Positions 27,017 to 34,259 of a stretch of DNA of 64,000 bases are shown piece after piece; position 1 is the first letter of the stretch; every line of letters begins with the position of its first letter. Below the pieces are notes generated by a model. That model was not told the origin of the DNA, did no database searches, and was given only the letters and a program-made list of their open reading frames with translations. The DNA is from JADKAV01 sp037045455. Lineage in GTDB: Bacteria; Actinomycetota; Actinomycetes; S36-B12; UBA10799. The stretch spans positions 248,001 to 312,000 of the forward strand of contig JBAOIN010000012.1 in the NCBI GenBank assembly GCA_037045455.1, written 5' to 3'. Position numbers and translations under genes: made by a program.

Positions 27017-27160
27017 GCGTTCGAAACTTGGCCGCCTGCGGCGTCCCCGAGCCGCATCGGCCAGGTTTAGACGCCCAACAGGGTGAAATGTCCCAAAATG
27101 CCGGGCATCAGATGGTCCAAACCTGGCCGGGTAGGCGGCTGGCGGCCAAGTTTCGAACGC
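27017..27160. repeat. 144-bp inverted-repeat element, copy 2
   Basis: The ends form a perfect 20-bp inverted repeat (GCGTTCGAAACTTGGCCGCC at the left). Inside lie GGCCAGGTT (from 27059) and AACCTGGCC (from 27119), giving nested hairpins. It is the same length as the copy at 19167-19310. It begins 10 bases after the TetR stop and ends just before the -35 of the acyl-CoA dehydrogenase promoter. Confidence 0.8.
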
Positions 27161-27163
27161 CGC

Positions 27164-27200
27164 TTGACCCACGACCAAACTTGACACTAGCGTCAAGTTC
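27164..27200 (+). promoter_or_regulatory. leaderless promoter with palindromic operator, site 4
   Basis: -35 TTGACC (27164-27169), 18-bp spacer, -10 TAGCGT (27188-27193), seven bases, ATG 27201. The operator CTTGACACTAGCGTCAAG is at 27180-27197. This is the fourth copy, placed exactly as the other three. Confidence 0.8.
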
Positions 27201-28349
27201 ATGAAGTTCACCGAAGAGCACGAGCAGTTCCGCAAGGCCGTCCGGCAGGTCGTCGACAACGACATCAATCCCTATGTCGACGAGTGGGAGGACGCCAAGA
27301 TCTTCCCGGCCCAGCAGGTCTTCACGAAGCTCGCCGAGATCGGCGCGCTTGGGCTGGAGTACGACCCCGAGTTCGGCGGCCAGGGCGCGGACCACTCCTA
27401 CACACTCGTGCTCGGTGAGGAACTGGGCCGGATCAACTGCGCGGGCGTGCCGATGGCGATCGCGGTGCAGGTGGGTATGGCCACACCCGCATTGCACAAG
27501 TTCGGCAGCGCCGAGCTCAAGAAGCAGTACCTCGAGCCGGCGATGCGCGGCGAGCAGGTCGCGGCGATCGCCGTGTCCGAACCCGACGCCGGCTCCGACG
27601 TTGCCGGGATCCGCACCCGGGCAATCCGGGACGGCGACGACTGGGTGATCAACGGACGCAAGATGTGGATCACGAACGGCACGCAGGCCGACTGGCTGTG
27701 CCTGCTCGCGCGGACGTCCGACGAGGGCGGGTATGCCGGCATGAGTCAGATCCTGGTGCCCACTTCGACGCCAGGCTTCAGCGTCGGGCGCAAGATTGAA
27801 AAGATGGGCAACTGGTCCTCCGACACCGCCGAACTGGTCTTCGACGACGTGCGGGTACCTGTCTCCAACACGATCGGTGAGGTCGGCCGCGGTTTCCAGC
27901 AGCAGATGGCGCAGTTCCAGGACGAGCGGCTGATCGGCGCCTACATGGCGACCGCCAGCATGCGCAAGGCGCTGGACAAGACCAAGGACTACTTGCAGCA
28001 GCGCGATGCGTTCGGCAAGCCCCTGCTGGCCAATCAGTACCTGCAGTACAAACTCGCTGAGTTGTACGCGGAGGTCGACGTGACCGAGGCGTTCTGCCGC
28101 ACCTGCGCCGAGGCGTACCTGAACGGCGAGGACGTCACGCGCATGGCAACCGTGGCCAAGCTCAAGGCCGGTCGCCTGCAGCGCCAGGTCGCCGACGCCT
28201 GCGTGCAGTTCCACGGCGGCATGGGCTACGCCGAGGAGAACTGGCCGGCGCGCTACTTCCGTGATTCCCGGCTGACCTCGATCGGTGGTGGCGCCGACGA
28301 GGTCATGCTGCGTGTGATCGCACTGCTGGAAGGGATGGGCCGCAAGTGA
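27201..28349 (+). CDS. acyl-CoA dehydrogenase
   Basis: A 382-residue flavoenzyme with the normal three-domain ACAD layout: helical N-domain (MKFTEEHEQFRKAVRQVVDN), beta domain with VAAIAVSEPDAGSDVAGIRT and WVINGRKMWITNGTQADWLC, and C-domain with RDAFGKPLLANQYLQYKLAE and QFHGGMGYAEENWPARYFRD. It introduces the alpha-beta double bond of an acyl-CoA, passing electrons to ETF. In this setting isovaleryl- or citronellyl-CoA-type substrates are the best guess. The last bases overlap the enoyl-CoA hydratase start (GTGA). It carries the shared operator. Confidence 0.94.
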   Translation: MKFTEEHEQFRKAVRQVVDNDINPYVDEWEDAKIFPAQQVFTKLAEIGALGLEYDPEFGGQGADHSYTLVLGEELGRINCAGVPMAIAVQVGMATPALHKFGSAELKKQYLEPAMRGEQVAAIAVSEPDAGSDVAGIRTRAIRDGDDWVINGRKMWITNGTQADWLCLLARTSDEGGYAGMSQILVPTSTPGFSVGRKIEKMGNWSSDTAELVFDDVRVPVSNTIGEVGRGFQQQMAQFQDERLIGAYMATASMRKALDKTKDYLQQRDAFGKPLLANQYLQYKLAELYAEVDVTEAFCRTCAEAYLNGEDVTRMATVAKLKAGRLQRQVADACVQFHGGMGYAEENWPARYFRDSRLTSIGGGADEVMLRVIALLEGMGRK

Positions 28350-29106
28350 GGTACGAGGTCGCCGATGGGGTTGCCACGCTGATGCTGGACAACCCGGATG
28401 CCCGCAATGTGCTCGACGTGGACACGATGGCCGCGTTGTCCGAAGGCTTGGTGCATGCCTGCGAGGACCCTGCAGTCCGCGTCATCGTGCTCACGGCGGA
28501 AGGTAGGGCCTTCTGTGCCGGAGCCGATCTCAAGGGCGCTGCCTCCGCAGACGCGGACTCCTTCACTGCTGCCGGGCCCATGGGTTTGGTTGCTGTCCTG
28601 GAGGGCATCCTCGACTGCCCCAAACCGACGATCGCCCGGGTGCAGGGGCACGTGGCCGGGGGTGGCAACGGACTGGTGGCCGCGTGCGATTTCGCGGTCG
28701 CGGCCGACGATGTGCACTTTGCGTTCTCCGAGGTGCGGGTAGGCGTGGCACCGGCAGTCATCTCGGTGGTGTGTCTGGACCGGATGCACCGCCGCGACGG
28801 GATCGAACTGTTGCTGCTGGGCGAGCGGGTTCCGGCCGCGAACGCGCTGCGCAGGCGGGGCTGATCAACCGGGCCGTGCCCCGCGAGGAGTTGGACGAGG
28901 TCGTGGCGGGGTGGGCGGAGGCGCTGCGCAAGGGCGGTCCGCAGGCGTTGCGCACCACCAAGGAGCTGTTGCGCAAGGTTCCGCTGATGGAACGCACGGA
29001 GGCGTTCAAGTGGACCGCTGAGATCAGCGCGCACACTTTCAACAGCGACGAGGCGAAGGCCGGCATGACGGCGTTCTTGAGCAAGCAGCCGGCGCCCTGG
29101 GTCTAG
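28346..29106 (+). CDS. enoyl-CoA hydratase/isomerase, one frameshift
   Basis: A crotonase-fold protein of about 253 residues once joined. The first frame has VRYEVADGVATLMLDNPDAR, the CoA/oxyanion segment EGRAFCAGADLKG and ARVQGHVAGGGNGLVAACDF. Near 28845 the frame changes, and the second frame continues AAQAGLINRAVPREELDEVV, then ALRTTKELLRKVPLM and the terminal amphipathic helix. The GTG start is fused to the dehydrogenase stop, so both are one transcription unit: dehydrogenation, then hydration (or methylglutaconyl-type hydration after carboxylation). Conservation on both sides of the break favours an indel error or very recent mutation. Confidence 0.86.
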
Positions 29107-29122
29107 CCACGAGCTGTCGCTT

Positions 29123-29533
29123 CTACGGGACAACCACCTGGATGTCCACGGCCCGGGCAAGGCGGCGGTCGAATGTGGCAAGCGGGCAGTCGAGTTGCTC
29201 GGCCAGCGCCACGTATAGGGCGTCCCACGAGCGCAGGACGTGACGCAACTCCCAACTCCTGGCCAGCAATGGAGGGTGCGGAATGCGGTGCCCCGGCCAC
29301 ATGGCGAGGTCATGCACCGCGAGGGAGGCGGTGGTCTCATCGATGACACCTCGCTGCCAGTCCCGGCGCACGACACCAAGTACCTCCGCATCGATGCAAT
29401 GGGGTGCCGCCCACTCCGGATCCGCGGCGAGGGCCCGAGCCGCGCCTTCCGAACGCGAACCACCGACAAGAACTTCGATCAACACAGAGGCATCAACGAC
29501 GAGCACGCGGCCACTTTCCCCGTGACTCGTCAA
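29123..29533 (-). CDS. vapC: VapC-type PIN-domain toxin
   Basis: A PIN-domain ribonuclease of up to 136 residues. The acidic active-site residues are visible: Asp in VLVVDASVLIEVLVG, Glu in HCIDAEVLGVVRRDW, Asp in VLRSWDALYVALAEQ, and Asp in ATFDRRLARAVDI. VapC toxins cut specific tRNAs or rRNA when freed from antitoxin. The listed start overlaps vapB by 41 bases. A GTG at 29506 would open directly at VLVVDAS with a 14-base overlap and is equally plausible. The pair sits between the acyl-CoA locus and an M20 peptidase gene. Confidence 0.87.
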   Translation of the reverse strand: MTSHGESGRVLVVDASVLIEVLVGGSRSEGAARALAADPEWAAPHCIDAEVLGVVRRDWQRGVIDETTASLAVHDLAMWPGHRIPHPPLLARSWELRHVLRSWDALYVALAEQLDCPLATFDRRLARAVDIQVVVP

Positions 29534-29735
29534 GTGCTGATACGGGGTCGGCCTTGCTGTGCACGACGGGCCGTTGAACCGCCGTCAACCACTCAAGTGC
29601 AGTCGGCAAGGCCGCGATGCGGGACAGTTCCTCGCGCACGAGCTCCGGAACCGAAGTCCCGTTGCGTGCCGCCCGAGATGCCAAAGCAGCGTACACGTCA
29701 TCGTCCACGTCTCGGATCTGGAGCGTCTTGGGCAT
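29493..29735 (-). CDS. vapB: VapB/FitA-type ribbon-helix-helix antitoxin
   Basis: An 80-residue protein whose first half, MPKTLQIRDVDDDVYAALAS then RAARNGTSVPELVREELSRI, is the ribbon-helix-helix DNA-binding and dimerisation fold of FitA-like antitoxins. The C-terminal 30 residues (TAVQRPVVHSKADPVSALDE) would wrap the toxin. It precedes and overlaps vapC, the usual order. A perfect inverted repeat 12 bases upstream of its start is the likely autoregulatory site. Confidence 0.87.
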   Translation of the reverse strand: MPKTLQIRDVDDDVYAALASRAARNGTSVPELVREELSRIAALPTALEWLTAVQRPVVHSKADPVSALDESRGKWPRARR

Positions 29736-29747
29736 AGATGCACCTTA

Positions 29748-29765
29748 ACATGCAGGAATGCATGT
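29748..29765. promoter_or_regulatory. candidate VapBC operator
   Basis: ACATGCA-GGAA-TGCATGT, a perfect 7+4+7 inverted repeat, lies between vapB (start 29735, minus) and the divergent M20 peptidase gene (start 29782). Antitoxin-toxin complexes usually bind such sites to repress their own promoter. Confidence 0.55.
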
Positions 29766-29781
29766 CTGCCAGAATGAGCCC

Positions 29782-31116
29782 ATGAAGGACAAAGTCGCTG
29801 CTGACATCCCCCGCGTCCGCGCCGAGCTCGAGGAGCTGGTGCGCATCCCGGGGTGTGCCTTCCCAGGCTTCCCGGACTCCGAGATCCAGCGCGCCTGCGA
29901 CGCGGTCATGCGCATCCTGCGGGATGCCGGATACGCCAGCGTGGAACGGCTAGAGATCGAGGGCGGGAAGCCCACAGTCGTGGCCGAAACCCGCGGCCCG
30001 GACGACAGCCCGACCGTGCTGCTGTACGCGCACTACGACGTGCAGCCGGGCGGTGACGAGAGCCTGTGGGACTCCCCGCCGTTCGAACCCACCGAACGCG
30101 ACGGACGGCTGTACGGCCGGGGTGCTGCCGACGACAAGTCCGGAGTCGTGATCCACGCCTCCCTGATGCGAGCGTTCGACGGGAAACCGCCGTGCACCAT
30201 TCGCGTGATCGTGGAAGGCGAAGAGGAGTGGGGCGGCCCGTTCGCCGACTATCCGCGCAGCAATCCGGAACTGTTCGCGGCCGACGCGATCGTGGTGGCT
30301 GACGTCGGGAACGCGGCACTGGGCGAGCCGACTTTCACCACAGCTCTGCGCGGCATGGCGATGGTCACAGTGGAGTGCCGGACCCTGGCCGGCGCTGTGC
30401 ATTCGGGGATGTTCGGCGGCCCGGCTCCCGATGCACTGATGACCTTGATCATGTTGTTGTCGACCCTGCGTGATGCGCAGACCGGTGAGACCACGATTGA
30501 TGGCGTCACCGGGTTCGACTGGGACGGCGCGCAGGTGGACGAAGCCACGTTCCGCGAGCTTGCGGGCGTTGCGCCGGACCAGCCGCTGGTGGGTCAGGGC
30601 AGCGTCGCCAGCCGGCTCTTTTCGCAGCCGGTAGCCAGCGTTGTTGGTATCGATGCCCCCGCTACTGAAGGTGCCATCAACGCAGTCATTCCATGGGCGC
30701 GGGCCAGGGTTTCGCTGCGGGTGCCGCCCGGCCACGATGCCGATGCAGCGTGCCAAGCGCTGATCCGGCACCTCGAGACGCGGGCACCTTGGGACGTGCA
30801 GGTGACGGCCACGCGCAACGGGACGGGTCAGGGGGTTCGGGTCCCGACTGATGGTCCGGCCTATGCCGCTGCCCGCGAGGCGATGCAGGAGGCGTACGGC
30901 CAACCGGCGCAGGAGATCGGGGCCGGCGGTTCCATCCCTCTGATCGATTCCCTCACCGCCGCCGTGCCTGACGCGGAAGTACTGCTGTTCGGAGCCCAGG
31001 ATCCGCTGGCCCGCATTCACGCGCCGAACGAGAGCGTGGACCTCGCGGAGCTGCAGCGCGCCGTTCTGGCGGAAGTGTTGTTCGTCGAGCGGTTTGCGGC
31101 CTCGCGGCTTAGATGA
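29782..31116 (+). CDS. M20-family dipeptidase/metallopeptidase
   Basis: A 444-residue zinc peptidase of the M20 (ArgE/DapE/carnosinase-like) family. The first metal ligand His is in VLLYAHYDVQPGGDESLWDS, the bridging Asp is in DGRLYGRGAADDKSGVV, and the catalytic/metal Glu pair is in RVIVEGEEEWGG. VVADVGNAALGEPTFTTALR leads into the dimerisation lid domain (about residues 195-320), and the terminal His is in QDPLARIHAPNESVDL. It likely removes N-terminal residues from small peptides in the cytosol. ATG 29782 gives the family-normal N-terminus; a TG-rich eight-codon extension is possible. Confidence 0.9.
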   Translation: MKDKVAADIPRVRAELEELVRIPGCAFPGFPDSEIQRACDAVMRILRDAGYASVERLEIEGGKPTVVAETRGPDDSPTVLLYAHYDVQPGGDESLWDSPPFEPTERDGRLYGRGAADDKSGVVIHASLMRAFDGKPPCTIRVIVEGEEEWGGPFADYPRSNPELFAADAIVVADVGNAALGEPTFTTALRGMAMVTVECRTLAGAVHSGMFGGPAPDALMTLIMLLSTLRDAQTGETTIDGVTGFDWDGAQVDEATFRELAGVAPDQPLVGQGSVASRLFSQPVASVVGIDAPATEGAINAVIPWARARVSLRVPPGHDADAACQALIRHLETRAPWDVQVTATRNGTGQGVRVPTDGPAYAAAREAMQEAYGQPAQEIGAGGSIPLIDSLTAAVPDAEVLLFGAQDPLARIHAPNESVDLAELQRAVLAEVLFVERFAASRLR

Positions 31117-31126
31117 GAGCAAAGCG

Positions 31127-31172
31127 CCCCAGATGTGAGCAATAGACCCCGTGCCTATTGCTCGCATCTGGG
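31127..31172. terminator. strong palindrome after the M20 gene
   Basis: CCCCAGATGTGAGCAATAG (31127-31145) pairs with CTATTGCTCGCATCTGGGG (31154-31172), one mismatch in 19 pairs. The right arm is partly repeated (GCTCGCATCTG at 31180). It is placed to terminate the peptidase transcript, though no U-run follows. Confidence 0.55.
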
Positions 31173-31234
31173 GTCCATCGCTCGCATCTGCTCGCCGGGC
31201 TCCAGAAGCTGACCGACCTGCCGATACTTGAGGT

Positions 31235-31831
31235 ATGAGCCTCACGCAGGAGCGGGCCGAGGCTGTCGTAGAGACGCCGACCCGCAGTCCCGTCCCGTGG
31301 GGGTGGCTCGTCTTCATTGCCAGCGCGATCGGCGTGATCTCAGGGTCCATCACCATCGTCGACAAAATCGCGCTGCTCAAGGATCCGGCAGCCGGCTCCT
31401 TCTGCGACATCAGCTCGACCGTGGGGTGTACCCCCGTTCTGTTGGCGTGGCAGTCCAGTGTCCTTGGACCGCCGAACGCACTGCTCGGTGTCATCATGTT
31501 CGCGGCTCTGGCGACCGGCGGGTTGGTGGTCGCCACGGGTGGCCGCCTGACCCATGGCATGACCACCGGCCTGCTCGGGCTCGCGACATTCTTCGCGGCG
31601 TTCCTCACGTGGTACATGTTCGAGGTCGCCTACGCCATCGGCTCGCTGTGCCCCTTCTGCACGGTTTGCGCGGCTGGCTGCCTCACGACCCTCGTCGGCG
31701 TGAACCGGCTTGCCGCTGCCAACGGCCTGCCGCTGGCGCAACGCCTGGCCCGCGGCAACCTCGATGCGCTGATCGCGCTGGGGTGGGCTGCGGTGATCGC
31801 CGCGATGTTGTTCAGCGGAATCTGGCTGTAA
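31235..31831 (+). CDS. vitamin K epoxide reductase (VKOR) family protein
   Basis: A 198-residue membrane protein with four to five helices. The VKOR signature is present: the first cysteine pair in AGSFCDISSTVGCTPVLLAW, the membrane Ser/Gly segment FLGPPN-like (SVLGPPNALLGVIMFAAL), and the redox CxxC in IGSLCPFCTVCAAGCLTTLV. Bacterial VKORs reoxidise DsbA-like thiol oxidases using quinones, so exported proteins receive disulfide bonds. No thioredoxin-like partner is fused or adjacent. GATACT lies six bases before the ATG, so the transcript is probably leaderless. Confidence 0.92.
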   Translation: MSLTQERAEAVVETPTRSPVPWGWLVFIASAIGVISGSITIVDKIALLKDPAAGSFCDISSTVGCTPVLLAWQSSVLGPPNALLGVIMFAALATGGLVVATGGRLTHGMTTGLLGLATFFAAFLTWYMFEVAYAIGSLCPFCTVCAAGCLTTLVGVNRLAAANGLPLAQRLARGNLDALIALGWAAVIAAMLFSGIWL

Positions 31832-31840
31832 CCTCGGTAG

Positions 31841-32293
31841 GTGAGTAGGCGGTTGGTCATCGTCCTGGTGACCTGCGTTCTGCTGGTGGTCGGTGGATTC
31901 GGCGCATACCGCTACATGTTCGGAACGACTCAGCAGGCTTATGCGACCTACACGCCGCCGCCGACCGGCCTCACGGACGAGCAACGCATCTTCGAGTTGC
32001 AGAATGACCTGGGCAACGCGGCCGCTGAGATGGCGCAGTTGCAGGACATGGCCAAGAACTTGCAGTTCGGCAAGATGAAGGCCATGGGCAAGCATCTGCA
32101 GGAGGTTGCCGACCAGCTCGAACCGCGGCTCGATGAGATCCAGGACAAGCAGGCTCGCGCGATTCTGGCCAGCGGGATCGAAGGCTTGCGGACGGTGGGT
32201 CAGGGCTCGGCCGAGCTTGACCAGAGCAAGTCGTTAGCAGGCGTGGATGCCGTGCTGAAGTCGTTTGACGAGATGCAGCAGCGCAATGGCTGA
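31841..32293 (+). CDS. membrane-anchored protein of unknown function
   Basis: A 150-residue protein. One N-terminal transmembrane helix (VIVLVTCVLLVVGGFGAYRY) is followed by a soluble, largely helical tail with coiled-coil character (LQNDLGNAAAEMAQLQDMAK; LQEVADQLEPRLDEIQDKQA). I recognise no named family. It starts 9 bases after the VKOR stop with a GTG preceded by TAACCT, and its end overlaps the DUF456 gene, so the three may be one operon. A role in envelope maintenance is only a guess from context. Confidence 0.75.
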   Translation: MSRRLVIVLVTCVLLVVGGFGAYRYMFGTTQQAYATYTPPPTGLTDEQRIFELQNDLGNAAAEMAQLQDMAKNLQFGKMKAMGKHLQEVADQLEPRLDEIQDKQARAILASGIEGLRTVGQGSAELDQSKSLAGVDAVLKSFDEMQQRNG

Positions 32294-32759
32294 ATGGATC
32301 GTCGGCCTGGTCATCGTGATCGGGATTGCCGGAACTATCGTGCCCATCCTGCCGGGCGCGTTCTTGGTCGCCGGGGCAGTCGTGGTCTGGGCGTTGCTCA
32401 CAGGAGGTTGGGCCGCGTGGGGCGTGGCTCTGGGAGCCGTTGCCATCATCGCGGCGGGTCAGGTGCTGAAGTACCTCATCCCCGGCAAGCAGCTCAAAGC
32501 CAGCGGGGTGCCGAACTGGGTGCTGGCAGTGGGCGGCATCGTCGGGATCATCGGCTTCTTCGTGATCCCGGTGATCGGCCTGATTCTCGGGTTCTTGCTG
32601 GGGGTGTTCCTGGCTGAGGCGTATCGCTTGCGTACGTTCGGCGACGCCTGGCCGACCACGTTGCAGGCCATGAAGTCAGCGGGCTGGTCGGTGCTGATCG
32701 AGTTCGGTTCGGCGGTGCTGGCGGCGGCGCTGTGGGTGGGCGGGCTGGTCGCGACCTAA
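32286..32759 (+). CDS. DUF456-type small integral membrane protein
   Basis: A 157-residue, very hydrophobic protein of four or five helices with Gly-rich membrane segments (VGLVIVIGIAGTIVPILPGA; WVLAVGGIVGIIGFFVIPVI; GLILGFLLGVFLAEAYRLRT). The IxGTxxPxLPG opening and the GxxxGxFxxPxxGLxxG pattern match DUF456. Function is unknown. ATG 32286 overlaps the upstream gene by 8 bases, so it is translationally coupled; its tail overlaps the convergent nitrilase gene by 4 bases. Confidence 0.8.
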   Translation: MAEWIVGLVIVIGIAGTIVPILPGAFLVAGAVVVWALLTGGWAAWGVALGAVAIIAAGQVLKYLIPGKQLKASGVPNWVLAVGGIVGIIGFFVIPVIGLILGFLLGVFLAEAYRLRTFGDAWPTTLQAMKSAGWSVLIEFGSAVLAAALWVGGLVAT

Positions 32760-33493
32760 CGCAGCCGCCGGTCCCGCAGCACCGGGAAGTCGTGCCGCAC
32801 CCGGTTCGGCAGATCCGGGTCGAGGTTTCGCGCTTGGGTCACGGCGCCGGTTGGATCGATCACCACCGTGTGTCCGCCCATCTCCACGCCGTTGCTCACA
32901 CCGGCGGAATTGCAGCCCACGATCCACACCTGGTTCTCCACGGCACGAGCCCGGATGAGCAAGTCCCACGCCTCGATGCGGACCTGCGGCCAGCCAGTGG
33001 GAATCAGCACCGCGGTCGCGCCGGCGTCGACAAAGGCCCGGAACAATTCGGGAAAACGCAAGTCGTAACAGGTAGCCAGGCCGGTCCGTCCCAGCGGTGT
33101 GTCCACCACCACTACGTCCTGGCCGGGGGTGAGCATGACGGCCTCGCCAGCATCGAACCCGAACAGGTGGATCTTGCGGTAGGTCGCCAGCACCTCGCCC
33201 GCAGGACCGAAGACGACCGAGGTGTTGTAGAGGTCGTCGCCGTCACGTTCCAGGAAGGATCCGGCATGCAGGACGCGGCCCGGCGCGAGGTCGAACATGT
33301 GCGAAAGCCAGGTGTCCAGCGGAACCGCGAGGTCCAGATTCTCCCCGACAGCAAATGGCCCGATTTCCCACAGTTCCGGCAGCAGGATGAGTTCGGCGTC
33401 GGTTGCCGCCACGAGCTCCCGGACCTGATGGCGCCGCTTCTCCGGCGACACGTCGTCGCGCAACTGGAGTTGGATGGGCGCGACGGTGGTCAT
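32756..33493 (-). CDS. carbon-nitrogen hydrolase (nitrilase superfamily)
   Basis: A 245-residue C-N hydrolase with the catalytic triad in place: Glu in ELILLPELWEIG, Lys in ATYRKIHLFGFD, and Cys in GLATCYDLRFPELFRAF. IEAWDLLIRARAVENQVWIV and GGHTVVIDPTGAV are typical later strands. Such amidases cleave omega-amides or repair deaminated metabolites. The N-terminus is short; it begins close to the first strand (VAPIQLQLRD). It overlaps the ion-channel gene upstream by four bases (TGA/ATG), so the two are co-translated. Confidence 0.9.
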   Translation of the reverse strand: MTTVAPIQLQLRDDVSPEKRRHQVRELVAATDAELILLPELWEIGPFAVGENLDLAVPLDTWLSHMFDLAPGRVLHAGSFLERDGDDLYNTSVVFGPAGEVLATYRKIHLFGFDAGEAVMLTPGQDVVVVDTPLGRTGLATCYDLRFPELFRAFVDAGATAVLIPTGWPQVRIEAWDLLIRARAVENQVWIVGCNSAGVSNGVEMGGHTVVIDPTGAVTQARNLDPDLPNRVRHDFPVLRDRRLR

Positions 33494-34227
33494 TGCGCCA
33501 GGTTACCCTCGTCGGTGCGATGCCAGCGGGTAGTCATCAGCCCCACTATCAAGGCCACAACGACGACCAGATACAGCTGGCCGATCAAGGCTTCGGACGT
33601 TGCGAGAAGCTGCCCCAGATCAGTGACGGGCGACGGATCGCCATAGCCGAGAGTCGTCACGGTTGTGAGGCTGAAGTACATGAATTCTGGCCCCGGCTGC
33701 GGCTTGCCGAAGAAGTGCTGGGGTTGCACGTCGTCGAGGATCAGGAAGACGTAGTAGAACACCAGCGGAATCAGCAGGTACGCCGTGATCGCGGCCAGCA
33801 GCGTGGCCGACGTGACTTGTCGGTGGCGCGACAGCCGGTAGCAGACGAAGCCGAAGGTCAGCAGCATGAGCACCGCCGTTCCCCACGGCGCCTCGACTGA
33901 ACGGACAAGCAGGCGTTGCTCCGAGAAGATCTCGGCGGCCACCAGGATCAGCCGCGCCGCTAGCCCCAACAAGGCCAGCAAGGAAATCGCGACCCGCCAC
34001 CGGCGCCGCACGCCACACGCCTGTACCGCGAGCAGCATCATCGCTGTGGCGATGGTCTGCGCGATTGCCATCCCGATCTCGTTGCCGAACGCGGTCGCCT
34101 GCGCGTCGGAGTTGACCAGCATCTGACCGGCAATGGTGAGGTACGTCAGCGTGAGCAGCCAGCCGAATCGATCGAGGTAGCCCGACGTCGGTTCCGCCTC
34201 GAACAAGCTGTGCACGAATCGGTGCAT
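33490..34227 (-). CDS. two-pore-type ion channel protein (K+ channel-like)
   Basis: A 245-residue membrane protein with about six predicted helices. The last two flank a pore loop with filter LTTVTTLGYGDPSPVTDLGQ, where TLGYGD matches K+-selective channels, and the final helix is LIGQLYLVVVVALIVGLMTT. There is no RCK domain. It is one of three related channel genes in this window (see 16252 and 47288). It is translationally coupled to the nitrilase gene, with no obvious functional link. Confidence 0.82.
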   Translation of the reverse strand: MHRFVHSLFEAEPTSGYLDRFGWLLTLTYLTIAGQMLVNSDAQATAFGNEIGMAIAQTIATAMMLLAVQACGVRRRWRVAISLLALLGLAARLILVAAEIFSEQRLLVRSVEAPWGTAVLMLLTFGFVCYRLSRHRQVTSATLLAAITAYLLIPLVFYYVFLILDDVQPQHFFGKPQPGPEFMYFSLTTVTTLGYGDPSPVTDLGQLLATSEALIGQLYLVVVVALIVGLMTTRWHRTDEGNLAQ

Positions 34228-34259
34228 GGCTGCATCCTGGCATCTGTAGCGTCGGTGTC

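Noticed and set aside
29950..31617. 555-codon minus-strand open frame opposite the M20 peptidase and VKOR genes
   Set aside because: It spans two clear plus-strand genes and the palindrome between them, and no family features are seen.
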